DNA from: an uncultured Litoreibacter sp.
GTDB taxonomy: Bacteria > Pseudomonadota > Alphaproteobacteria > Rhodobacterales > Rhodobacteraceae
DNA: 64,000 nucleotides
Direction of reading: 5' to 3'
Assembly (NCBI GenBank): GCA_947494435.1
Contig: CANLUY010000002.1
Coordinates: 310,001-374,000 of the forward strand
The position numbers and the translations under genes were made by a program. Shown in pieces: positions 15,300-22,965 of this stretch (positions within the stretch are counted from its first letter, which is position 1; every line of letters starts with the position of its first letter). Under the pieces are notes generated by a model, which saw only the letters and a program-made list of their open reading frames with translations, was not told the DNA's origin and did no database searches.

Positions 15300-16960
15300 C
15301 ATCCGATCCATCCTCTGCCCAAAAGCAAGTCCCATTTTCGTGGTTCGGCAAGACGCTTTGGAAATTCACGCCACTGTACATTGAGTTGACGTTTCTTGCG
15401 ACTTGCATGCGTCTTCTCGGGCTGGTCGAACCCTTTATCCTTCAGGTGATAATCGACCGCATTTTACCGTTCGAGCGTGAAGCCACGTTGATTGTTGTCA
15501 TGGCAATTTTCGCAGCGGTTACAGTATTCCAAATCGGGTTCAGTATCCTTTCAAGTCTGCTGGGAATGTTGACCGCGAACCGTGTGACGAGAGAGTTGGG
15601 TGGCCGTATCTTCGAGCACCTGTTCAAGCTGCCTTATAGTCATTTCCGAAAATGGCCCGTCGGCGAAATGATGGCGCGCATCAGTGAAACAGACACGATC
15701 CGTGCGTTTCTTGTCGGAACCACGACCGGCGTTTTCTTAGATCTGCTCTTTGTTACCATTTATCTCGCTGTCCTTTATGCCCTGTCGCCGCTGTTGATGC
15801 TGATCGTCCTGTTGTCGCTTCCTATTCAGGCTTTGGTCTATTTCGGGTTCGGGCCTTTTTTGCGACGTCGGTTGCGTGTCCAGTTTGATGCAGGCGCAAA
15901 ACACCAGTCTCGTATGGTGGAAAATATTTCGGGAATGGCGGCTGTCAAAGCACTGAGTGCAGAGGAAAAGATGCTCGACAGCCTCGACGAGACGTTGCAC
16001 GCAAATCTGCAAGCGGGCTATCGGGTCGGGAAGCTGAACATCGCCAGCAGCAATATCGTTTATGCCGTAAATCAGGCACTGACAATTTTGATCATTTTTG
16101 TAGGCGCCCTTCAGGTCTTCGCAGGGGAGCTTACACTGGGTCAGCTCATTGCCTTCCATCTTATCGCAGAGAAGGTCGCCGCACCCGTCAGCGGCTTTGC
16201 CGGTCTCTGGGAGTCGTGGCAAAACATCAAAATCTCGCGACAACGTCTCGGAGATATCTTGACCGTTGATATGGAACCGTTCGGGCAGCTGCCGCTGCTG
16301 GACAAAGAACTCAGCTCCGATCTGACGTTTGAAAACATTACCTTCGAATATACTGACGGCGTTCCAATTTTGCAGAGCTTTAGTGCTGTAGCAGCGGCTA
16401 ATTCGCTCACGCTTGTTATTGGGCCATCTGGTATCGGTAAAAGCACCTTTGGTCGACTGGCATCTGGTATCGAGAGTCCAAACAACGGACGCATTCTTCT
16501 GGGTGGCGCTGACATCGCCGCACACGAGCCGCATGACGTGCGCACCAAGATCGCCTATGTCCCGCAAGAGCCTTACCTCTTTTCCGGCACCATCGCTGAT
16601 AATCTCCGGATCGGAACTGACCGCGTGACGGATACAGAACTTTGGGCAGCCCTCAAAGTTGCGGCGGCTGATCTGATGGTTGAACGTCTTCCCAACGGGC
16701 TCGACACCGATGTGGGGGAACGTGGCGCAGCCCTGTCTGGCGGACAACGTCAGCGGATCGCATTGGCCCGCTCATTGCTGCACAACCCGAAAGTTCTTGT
16801 TTTAGACGAACCAACAAGCGCATTGGACGGGGTAGCCCAAGCGCAAATGGTGGATGAGATTGAGAGGTTGCGCGGGCACATGACGGTTATCGTGATTACA
16901 CATAGGCCGGATGTCTTCGCTAAAGCAGATCAGGTCATTGATTTTGAGGCCTTGAGATGA
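15296..16960 (+). CDS. Second type I secretion ABC permease/ATPase (HlyB-like, no C39 domain)
   Basis: 554 residues, starting directly with the transmembrane domain (first helix near YIELTFLATCMRLLGLVEPFI), typical of HlyB core exporters without the N-terminal peptidase-like domain. Walker A is GPSGIGKST (376-384), Q-loop YVPQEP, signature LSGGQRQR (from 480), Walker B VLVLDEP, and the H-loop His is present (VIVITHRPD, His536). The segment LFKLPYSHFRKWPVGEMMARI is characteristic of HlyB/CyaB-type exporters. It overlaps the downstream HlyD gene by 4 bases. The minus-strand operon just beyond (18616-21940) encodes HlyC-like acyltransferases, which in known systems act on type I substrates, so this exporter is the natural partner of that operon. 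Confidence 0.93.
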   Translation: MTSDPSSAQKQVPFSWFGKTLWKFTPLYIELTFLATCMRLLGLVEPFILQVIIDRILPFEREATLIVVMAIFAAVTVFQIGFSILSSLLGMLTANRVTRELGGRIFEHLFKLPYSHFRKWPVGEMMARISETDTIRAFLVGTTTGVFLDLLFVTIYLAVLYALSPLLMLIVLLSLPIQALVYFGFGPFLRRRLRVQFDAGAKHQSRMVENISGMAAVKALSAEEKMLDSLDETLHANLQAGYRVGKLNIASSNIVYAVNQALTILIIFVGALQVFAGELTLGQLIAFHLIAEKVAAPVSGFAGLWESWQNIKISRQRLGDILTVDMEPFGQLPLLDKELSSDLTFENITFEYTDGVPILQSFSAVAAANSLTLVIGPSGIGKSTFGRLASGIESPNNGRILLGGADIAAHEPHDVRTKIAYVPQEPYLFSGTIADNLRIGTDRVTDTELWAALKVAAADLMVERLPNGLDTDVGERGAALSGGQRQRIALARSLLHNPKVLVLDEPTSALDGVAQAQMVDEIERLRGHMTVIVITHRPDVFAKADQVIDFEALR

Positions 16961-18282
16961 GCCAAACCGACCCCCACGAAGCCGTGGCATCCCCAACGCT
17001 TCATGCAACCGCGCTGTTTACGATGAGCGTCTTTGTTGCCTGTTTGGTGATGTCTTTTGTGTTTAAGGTCGAGATCGTTGCAAAAGGTATCGGTAAAGTC
17101 GTTCCGGTTGGCCGCGTACAAGTTGTCCAACCCGAATTCAAAGGTCAGATCGTGGCGATCCATGTGCAAAACGGGGCCGAGGTTACTAAAGGCGCGCTGC
17201 TGATAGAGTTGGACCGCACAAATGATCAGGCCGAGGTCAACACACTGACGTCAGAGCGATCACGACTTGAAAGCGAACGGCATCGCATTGAAACAGTCGT
17301 GTCGATGTTGGCCCAGACTTCGAAGCTGTCTCAAGAAGGTATTCAGGCCCAAGTTGCAGGCTTCAGAAGTCTAGGGCAGGCACAAGACGCCTATCACAAG
17401 GAGCAAGCAAATCTGCTTGCTGCTGAACTTGAAGAACTGTCCAATAGGCTCGCCCAGATTGACGCTCGCATTGAAGCAAACCGGCGGTCTGAGGCCGTCA
17501 CGCGTGCCGGCATCGCTCGTGCTGAAAGCGCGATTGTCACGCAGCAGGAACGTTTGAGTATCGCGAAGGAGCTTTTGGAGAAAGGCACCGCGAGCCGGGC
17601 GAGCTATCTTGACGTTTTGGACGGTTTCAACCGCCTCGCGAAAGACCGTGAGATTTTCCAGAAGGAATTAGAACAGAAATCCTCTCAAGAGCTTACATAT
17701 CAAAACGAAAAATCAGGTGTCGTGTCTGGTCTGCGCAGTCGGTTGCTGACGCGGAAAACTCAGCTGGACGCGCGACTGTACGAGATTGACGAGCAACTCG
17801 TGGCCAGCCAGCGGCGGCTCAAGAACACCCGATTGCGGTCACCTGTCGAGGGCGTCATTGACCAGCTCTCAGTCCACACAATCGGCGGCATCGTTGACGC
17901 CGGTCAGGAACTTATGCGTGTTGTTCCCAAAGATCAGAGTTATGAGATAGAGGCAATCTTTCCCAATTCGGATGTCGGGTTCCTCGCGGCGGGACAACAG
18001 GCAAACATAAAGCTCGACGCATTCCCGGCAGAACGTTTTGGGGCCCTCAAAGGTGTAATCAACAACGTCTCCGCCGACGCCGTGGAAATCGAGCCGAACG
18101 CCTTCGGGTTTATGGTGCGTGTCAAACCTGAAGCGCCCTATTTGTTGACCCAGACGGCCCAATATCCATTGCATCCGGGCATGACTTCAATCGTCGACGC
18201 CATAACCGGAGAACGCCGCATCATCAGCTATTTTTTCGCGCCAATTCTCAAAGTGGTTCAGGAAAGTATGGGGGAGCGGTAG
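16957..18282 (+). CDS. HlyD-family periplasmic adaptor of the second type I exporter
   Basis: 441 residues: N-terminal membrane helix (FTMSVFVACLVMSFVF, about residues 23-40), lipoyl half (VQVVQPEFKGQIVAIHVQNG), long coiled coil (about 90-285) and C-terminal lipoyl/beta-barrel (LRSPVEGVIDQLSVHTIGG, then HPGMTSIVDAITGERRIISYFF). The ending ITGERRIISYFFAPI is typical of HlyD of hemolysin-type systems. ATG 16957 overlaps the ABC stop (ATGA). Forms the inner-membrane complex with that ABC protein. No outer-membrane gene follows; the NodT-type channel at 13390-14787 is the nearest candidate. Confidence 0.93.
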   Translation: MSQTDPHEAVASPTLHATALFTMSVFVACLVMSFVFKVEIVAKGIGKVVPVGRVQVVQPEFKGQIVAIHVQNGAEVTKGALLIELDRTNDQAEVNTLTSERSRLESERHRIETVVSMLAQTSKLSQEGIQAQVAGFRSLGQAQDAYHKEQANLLAAELEELSNRLAQIDARIEANRRSEAVTRAGIARAESAIVTQQERLSIAKELLEKGTASRASYLDVLDGFNRLAKDREIFQKELEQKSSQELTYQNEKSGVVSGLRSRLLTRKTQLDARLYEIDEQLVASQRRLKNTRLRSPVEGVIDQLSVHTIGGIVDAGQELMRVVPKDQSYEIEAIFPNSDVGFLAAGQQANIKLDAFPAERFGALKGVINNVSADAVEIEPNAFGFMVRVKPEAPYLLTQTAQYPLHPGMTSIVDAITGERRIISYFFAPILKVVQESMGER

Positions 18283-18339
18283 AGAGAGAAAATTACGTGA
18301 TATCTCTATGACGAAGTAACGAAGGGTACTTCAAGTCGG

Positions 18340-18537
18340 TCATTCGATCTTGAAAATACGAGAAAAAATAAAGCGGAACCCGTCTGCTACCAAAAAGAAA
18401 ATGAGAATCGAAAACAAAGCGATGTTAAGAGATACGCCAAAAAGATACATGACGATGTAACTCGATACCGGGATGCTAAGACCAATTGGTAGCCAGTACT
18501 TCCAACTTTTTCTTTCGGACATATCTGGGCCTATCAT
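18340..18537 (-). CDS. Small two-helix membrane protein, candidate immunity protein
   Basis: 65 residues from ATG 18537 (ATG 18522 also possible; neither has a strong ribosome site, and an upstream TTG at 18567 is less likely). Two hydrophobic segments (WLPIGLSIPVSSYIVMYLFG and a second of about 20 residues, LNIALFSILIFFLVADGF) and a basic C-terminus. The AT-rich composition differs from its neighbours. It lies directly behind the glycine-zipper peptide gene, after a strong hairpin. Small two-helix membrane proteins beside bacteriocin-like genes are often immunity proteins; this is inference by position and topology only, with no sequence family recognised. Confidence 0.5.
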   Translation of the reverse strand: MIGPDMSERKSWKYWLPIGLSIPVSSYIVMYLFGVSLNIALFSILIFFLVADGFRFIFSRIFKIE

Positions 18538-18577
18538 TTTTGGTGATGAAGATGTTTTGCTTTGCAAAAGCCGGCTA

Positions 18578-18605
18578 TTTGGTGGGACGGAATTGCCCCA
18601 CCAAA
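18578..18605 (-). terminator. Stem-loop after the glycine-zipper gene
   Basis: TTTGGTGGG (18578-18586) pairs perfectly with CCCACCAAA (18597-18605). On the minus strand it begins 10 bases past the peptide stop codon and is followed after about 8 bases by CTTTTG. The T-run is weak and delayed, so it is either an imperfect terminator or a 3' stabilising hairpin for the peptide mRNA. Confidence 0.5.
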
Positions 18606-18615
18606 CGTAGTTAAG

Positions 18616-18969
18616 TTATCGTGGACCACCGTAGTCATGACCAGGTGTTCGACCGTAAGCGGCAAATGCTCTTTCTCCTGATCCGTCGGAGCTAAAATCG
18701 ACATTGGCCATTTCATCGACCGCTTGGCCAATTGGTGCGCCAACTGCGGTGCCGACTACCCCGCCGTATTTACCCAGCCCTACTCGGCCTCCAACGAATG
18801 AACCAACAATTCCGCCAAATACCCCTCCGACGTTTCGGCCGTTAATGCCACCTCCCGGGTTGCTTGTGGAAACATTTCCACCAGGGCCACGACTGTCGCT
18901 GCCATTCTCTCCACCACCACCGGCGTCGCCGCCATAGCTCACTGTCCCGTAAAGATCATTTTTTGACAT
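18616..18969 (-). CDS. Glycine-rich, glycine-zipper peptide: putative modified and exported substrate
   Basis: 117 residues, about one third Gly, no Cys. An N-terminal hydrophilic part with YGGDAGGGG (residues 12-20) is followed by a central glycine-zipper region (about 41-86: GGVFGGIVGSFVGGRVGLG) that could form a helical hairpin in membranes, then an acidic/aromatic tail ending GGPR. There are only two Lys: Lys3 and Lys67, the latter in GLGKYGG. Acylated lysines of RTX toxins follow a Gly, so Lys67 is a plausible target of the HlyC-like enzyme encoded upstream. GAGGAA lies 7 bases before ATG 18969; ATG 18973 is out of frame. It is the last modification-operon gene, 177 bases after the cupin gene. 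The bacteriocin-like or surface-active role is inferred, not shown. Confidence 0.65.
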   Translation of the reverse strand: MSKNDLYGTVSYGGDAGGGGENGSDSRGPGGNVSTSNPGGGINGRNVGGVFGGIVGSFVGGRVGLGKYGGVVGTAVGAPIGQAVDEMANVDFSSDGSGERAFAAYGRTPGHDYGGPR

Positions 18970-19028
18970 ACATGTGTTCCTCTAACACTCGGTGGGCTTT
19001 GTGTGTTAAGCACCCACCATTGCTGTTT

Positions 19029-19085
19029 GCCGGATACCTCATCCGGCGGCTCAATTGGCGGTAGGGTGGTCTAGACCCTGCCGCC
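19029..19085 (-). other. Two hairpins in the leader between the cupin gene and the peptide gene
   Basis: A 10-bp stem (19057-19066 with 19076-19085, one G-T pair, 9-nt loop) and a perfect 7-bp stem GCCGGAT/ATCCGGC (19029-19035 with 19041-19047, 5-nt loop). Neither is followed by a T-run on the minus strand. They fit processing or mRNA-protecting structures that would let the peptide message outnumber the enzyme messages. Confidence 0.5.
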
Positions 19086-19146
19086 GCCTTTACAGGGCAT
19101 TTCCGCTTTGGATCGGCCCCATAATCTTGGTTTGCGAAACTGATCT

Positions 19147-20268
19147 TTAGTATCGCCAGAAATAACTTACAGACATCGTTGGACTTTCGAGGGCGTAGAC
19201 CTGATGGAACCATCCGGCTGGCTGCACTAGCAACTCGCCGGGATGCAGAACGACGGACAATTCTTTAGCCTCTCTGGCTTTGGGAAATGCGTCGTAATTG
19301 GGTCGGTTTGGGTTGAACCAGCAAGTTTGGTAATAGCTGTGAGCCTTTTTGGGATAGACGCAATCCGCCTGATCAGCTGAATACAATTCCAGCCTTTTGC
19401 GGCCCATTACCTGAAATAAAAAGCCTGTTGTTGGATCGCAGTGTAGGCCGGTTGCGGGACTTTCAGTTGAAACGGAACCAAGCCAAAGCTGGGCGGGAAT
19501 GAAGTCTTCTCGATCAAAAAACATAGGGCCAAAATCATCCCACATTTCTTCTGGCATTACCGCCCCTTCGGTATAGGCTTTGTCGCGGTTGGGATTATTC
19601 TCGAGCTCTGGGTTTCGCTCGAATTCTTTCATCTGCGCGCCCAGTTCGCGCATCGTGATCTGTTCGTCAGCGGACCGAATACAAACCACACACTCCCCGT
19701 ATTTTTCGACCAGCCGCTCCACGGTCCAGTCCTTGCACGGTGGTGATGGTTCCAGTCCGGTGATAATCGCCGGTATGCCGTCCTCGATCACTTCAAGAAG
19801 CTGATGCTGCGTCGGAAGATGAAGACGCGCTACCTCAGTTAGGTTTTTGTGCCCTTTTTGTTTGTGCAGCGCGCGGATGCTTGAAAATTTTTCGACGGTT
19901 TCGTTGGACGGGCGTACGCAGGACATTCCGAGATGGAATGCAAGGTTCAGATCGCCCTCAAGCTTCAACGTGCCAAGGATTTCAGGGCTGCGCCAATCTA
20001 GGACTTCGTAGTTACGAAACACCGTCTCAAGCGTCGATACGGGAAAGGTCATCTTTGTATTATGCGGACGGCCATCGACAGGTCGAACGATCTCAAGGGT
20101 TTCGCCGAAGACAGCCAAGAAGCCGAGTTCCGGGTGATCTTCGACCACGACCAGCACAGTCCCCTTATCATTATATGGATTTTCAAAACCACCTTTGATC
20201 AAGTGGATCAACCCATCGACGATTTCAGATGCTGATCCGAATTCTTTTTGGGGATAGGCCACATTCAT
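19147..20268 (-). CDS. Cupin/JmjC-type Fe(II)/2-oxoglutarate oxygenase with SCP2-like N-terminal part
   Basis: 373 residues. C-terminal half (about 150-373) is a cupin_8/JmjC-like fold: iron ligands His276 and Asp278 (GLHCDPTTG) and His355 (AGWFHQV), with Lys291 in MGRKRLELY at the usual 2-oxoglutarate-binding place. These enzymes hydroxylate protein side chains or small molecules. The first ~125 residues have the signature of an SCP2 sterol-carrier-like domain (TFPVSTLETVF, then GTLKLEGDLNLAFHLG), a fold that binds lipid or acyl chains. Its start overlaps the acyltransferase stop (ATGA). With HlyC-like enzymes next door, hydroxylation of the peptide or of an attached acyl chain is a reasonable hypothesis. 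All three metal ligands are intact, so it should be active. Confidence 0.85.
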   Translation of the reverse strand: MNVAYPQKEFGSASEIVDGLIHLIKGGFENPYNDKGTVLVVVEDHPELGFLAVFGETLEIVRPVDGRPHNTKMTFPVSTLETVFRNYEVLDWRSPEILGTLKLEGDLNLAFHLGMSCVRPSNETVEKFSSIRALHKQKGHKNLTEVARLHLPTQHQLLEVIEDGIPAIITGLEPSPPCKDWTVERLVEKYGECVVCIRSADEQITMRELGAQMKEFERNPELENNPNRDKAYTEGAVMPEEMWDDFGPMFFDREDFIPAQLWLGSVSTESPATGLHCDPTTGFLFQVMGRKRLELYSADQADCVYPKKAHSYYQTCWFNPNRPNYDAFPKAREAKELSVVLHPGELLVQPAGWFHQVYALESPTMSVSYFWRY

Positions 20269-20732
20269 GACGCGACTCTCGTCTCGAGCATTCTTTCAGA
20301 TGTTCGGCAATTGGGGCGGTGCCACCTGTTGATCCGGCGCACTGAGCCATCAAGATTGCGCCGCATGCTGGAGGCAAACTCCACATCTGGGAATACGTTG
20401 TCCATCATGTCGCGCACGTAGTGTCTCAACCCACCGTAGGGTGACACCCAATCGTTCATAAACATCCTGTCGCCGCAACACCATTCGGATTGCTTGAGGC
20501 CGCGACCGGTCGCGTGCAGGTCTTGTTCAACGTCTTCGTTGATCCAAGCCCAAGTGACCATTGCCGTCGGAAGCCCTCTATCTGTCAGATAAAAGCGCAC
20601 TTGCTGAGCCCAAATGGCGGGCAAAATTTCGCTCCGGAAGTAATCACCAAGCTTGTATTGCCGATGATATGGGGATTGGGCCAGCAGTTCGAGGGCGAAG
20701 CCAACGCTGGAGTAATTGTCCATTTTTACCAT
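20265..20732 (-). CDS. HlyC-like toxin-activating lysine acyltransferase
   Basis: 155 residues, the usual size of RTX-toxin acyltransferases (HlyC, CyaC). Family landmarks are in order: AQSPYHR with catalytic His23 (the same number as in HlyC), LPAIWAQQ, VTWAWINEDVE, and CGDRMFMNDWVSPYG with Asp94 in place of HlyC Asp92. HlyC transfers a fatty acyl group from acyl-ACP to internal lysines of a type I secreted toxin in the cytoplasm. No RTX toxin exists in the window; the nearest small gene encodes the glycine-zipper peptide, whose Gly66-Lys67 is a possible acceptor. ATG 20732 has AAGGGA 8 bases upstream inside the preceding gene (7-base overlap), and the cupin gene follows with ATGA. Confidence 0.9.
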   Translation of the reverse strand: MVKMDNYSSVGFALELLAQSPYHRQYKLGDYFRSEILPAIWAQQVRFYLTDRGLPTAMVTWAWINEDVEQDLHATGRGLKQSEWCCGDRMFMNDWVSPYGGLRHYVRDMMDNVFPDVEFASSMRRNLDGSVRRINRWHRPNCRTSERMLETRVAS

Positions 20733-21940
20733 GCCATTTGTCCCTTACGCGCACTTCGTTCATGAACGGCCAAGGCCGATGTCACGTCCGGTAAGCGGGC
20801 GCGGAGGCTGCGTTGTACTGTAAGATGATCCCCAAAGGGCGCGGCTTGCCTTGTAATCTCGATCTGGTCGGGTTGGTCTTTCGATACATTCCAGGTGGCG
20901 TATCCAATGGGTTTGTTTTCATCCCCGATCACGACGTATAGGGAGTTGGACTTCATATGTTTGAGCAGCCCCTCGAAATATTCCTTGATGGGTTTCTCGG
21001 AATGTCCATGCCAGTAATCCAGATCGAGATAGGCCATCATTCCCAGCGTGCGGTATGCTTCGACAGCGGGGTATTTGGGGTCTTTCTCGGGTATTTCAGG
21101 AAAGTTATTCTTCATGATTTTCCTTTTCTCTGCGAATTGAACCGCATCTACGCAATCCGCAACTGACCACGTTCCCTGAAACACTGCGGACAGCTTCTGA
21201 CGATCCGCGTGTTGAAATAGCAAACTGGCCAAAACTCGCGCGCAGGGGTAATTATGGCGGTAGTCGTAGGGTGTCTTTGGGTCGATAAGTGCGGCCTTCA
21301 ATGCCAATGCGTCGCGTCCCAGATACGTCGAATTCTGTCGCTGCCATTCTTGATGAACGTCAAAAGCGGACAACTGATCTGCCTCGTTGAGATAACTCAC
21401 CAAAGCCAATTCACCCAGAAAGGCTGCGACCTCGCGGATCATTGGAGGAATGAATTCCTGCGTGCGGGCAATCAGTTGTGTCGCATGTGAGAACTCATGG
21501 GCGACGTCCAAAAAGCTTGACGCATCGCCTCGGAAATTCAGGTGAATGGTAGGGGCAATCCGCCAACCGTTGTCGATGACGTGCGGCCGTTCTACCGGCT
21601 CAAGCTTCACTTCGCACCTGCGTCCGGTATTGGTAATTGCGTCTGCTAAATCGGGAAAAGACACAGCCATAGCATCTGAAGCGAGTTTCCATGCGGCCTT
21701 TGCGGATACGCTAATGTTGTGGCGCTCGCTTGAATTACCCGACTGACCTTTTCTTCCTGTGGCACCCGCCTGCATATCCAGAATCGATAAAACGGCGCGG
21801 GCAGACATTTTGTGCAGATCCAGCCAATCGCGAACTGTGTGGCCAGATTTTGTCGAGGAGGCGGTGCGCTCAAATCCGTTTGCCGCCGCATTCGCTTGCG
21901 ACGTTACGTGGTCAGGATTGTAACTTCTCTTCGTCGCCAC
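20726..21940 (-). CDS. M3-like zinc metallopeptidase fused to a degenerate HlyC-like domain
   Basis: 404 residues in two parts. About 100-275: gluzincin-type metallopeptidase with HEFSH (148-152) and a helix IREVAAFLGE whose Glu170 fits the third zinc ligand; this pairing resembles the oligoendopeptidase F/M3 active site (HExxH followed by a VAEVAS-like helix). About 300-385: an HlyC-like domain aligned to the neighbouring acyltransferase (YWHGHSEKPIKEYF, IGDENKPIGYATW, then AAPFG), with His313 present but Arg364 where catalytic Asp is expected. The peptidase could trim the substrate; the altered acyltransferase domain could bind substrate or regulate the active partner. I know of no described protein of this architecture. 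It overlaps the stand-alone acyltransferase gene by 7 bases. Confidence 0.8.
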   Translation of the reverse strand: MATKRSYNPDHVTSQANAAANGFERTASSTKSGHTVRDWLDLHKMSARAVLSILDMQAGATGRKGQSGNSSERHNISVSAKAAWKLASDAMAVSFPDLADAITNTGRRCEVKLEPVERPHVIDNGWRIAPTIHLNFRGDASSFLDVAHEFSHATQLIARTQEFIPPMIREVAAFLGELALVSYLNEADQLSAFDVHQEWQRQNSTYLGRDALALKAALIDPKTPYDYRHNYPCARVLASLLFQHADRQKLSAVFQGTWSVADCVDAVQFAEKRKIMKNNFPEIPEKDPKYPAVEAYRTLGMMAYLDLDYWHGHSEKPIKEYFEGLLKHMKSNSLYVVIGDENKPIGYATWNVSKDQPDQIEITRQAAPFGDHLTVQRSLRARLPDVTSALAVHERSARKGQMAW

Positions 21941-22008
21941 GGCAGTCCTCCCAACACCCGGAATGAAGGCCGCTCCATTGGCAGCGCATCAGTCCGGATT
22001 TGTTGGGA

Positions 22009-22908
22009 TCAGCGTATCGCGGGCATTACGGCTTCCAAAGGTTGTGTTTTGAAACCATATTCCCAAGTGGTATTCAGCGGCTCTCCGGCTTGCCAATTCC
22101 GCACTGGAATGAGGTTCAGACGGGTTGCCTTGGCGACGGCTGCCATTTTCGAGTTGACGGCCAGCTTGCGCATAACGGTGCGCCGCGTCTTAGTGACGGC
22201 TTGCTCCGACTTGCCCCAGGCATAGGCGATTTCCTTGGTCTCAAGCCCGACGGAGGACAACCGAAGGAATTCTACTTGCCGATCTGTTAATTCGATGTCG
22301 TCGCAGCGAGCCCGTTTCTCCGCCCTGAGGTAAGCAAGGTGCGTTTGGGTCGCGGCAATCGAAAGCGCCCAACCGTTACGGTCCAAAAAGGCCTCGAACT
22401 CGGCTTTCGTCAATCCGGTGCCGAAGCTCATGCCCCCCTTTTCGCCTTCGCAAGAGCTGCGAAGCGACATCGCAAATCCGGACCGCCACCCAAGTTCAGC
22501 GGCCTTCTGAGTCACCAATTCATGCTCCAACGTCAACGCGCCTGCTTTGCGTATGTCTGCGTTGAACTCGATCCCCAACGTCAGAGATGTCAGATTCGTC
22601 AGTGTAAACGAACGGACGAAGGACAGGTGTTGGCAGTCGTTTCTGCGCTCTGTCCATTCTCTCCATTCTGCTGGAAGATTGGAGATCATGACAAATCCGT
22701 TGTCCGAATTTTTGACATCTGACCACAACCCATAGGTCACATAGGTGACCCCCATTTCGGTGCAGTATTCCAAAAAGTTTTCCCAAATCTCCTCTGGTGT
22801 TTTGGCGTCATCAAGCTGACTGAGATATCTTTGCAATGACAATGGTCCTATTTGTTCAAATGGGGTCAGATCATCATTCGTAATTTTCGTGGCAGGTAGC
22901 GCCGTCAT
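22009..22908 (-). CDS. LuxR-type regulator with autoinducer-binding-like domain (first gene of the modification operon)
   Basis: 299 residues from ATG 22908, with AAGGGA 8 bases upstream; ATG 22917 is directly after AAGGG and less likely. Residues ~35-185 match the autoinducer-binding domain by pattern (SNLPAEWREW, then GWRSGFAMSLRS and GGMSFGTG), and ~206-260 are the GerE helix-turn-helix (ELTDRQVEFLRLSSVGLETKEIA). The Asp-Pro pair that contacts acyl-homoserine-lactone in LuxR/TraR appears as Leu-Ser (HLSFVR), so it may sense another ligand or act without one. A ~35-residue tail after the HTH is unusual. No luxI-type gene is in the window. It lies 68 bases upstream of the metallopeptidase gene in the same direction, suggesting control of, and cotranscription with, that operon. 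Confidence 0.88.
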   Translation of the reverse strand: MTALPATKITNDDLTPFEQIGPLSLQRYLSQLDDAKTPEEIWENFLEYCTEMGVTYVTYGLWSDVKNSDNGFVMISNLPAEWREWTERRNDCQHLSFVRSFTLTNLTSLTLGIEFNADIRKAGALTLEHELVTQKAAELGWRSGFAMSLRSSCEGEKGGMSFGTGLTKAEFEAFLDRNGWALSIAATQTHLAYLRAEKRARCDDIELTDRQVEFLRLSSVGLETKEIAYAWGKSEQAVTKTRRTVMRKLAVNSKMAAVAKATRLNLIPVRNWQAGEPLNTTWEYGFKTQPLEAVMPAIR

Positions 22909-22965
22909 AAAATTCATCCCTTAGATGGCGTGTGCGAACGTTGGTCGCAAAACGTAAAAATGTGC

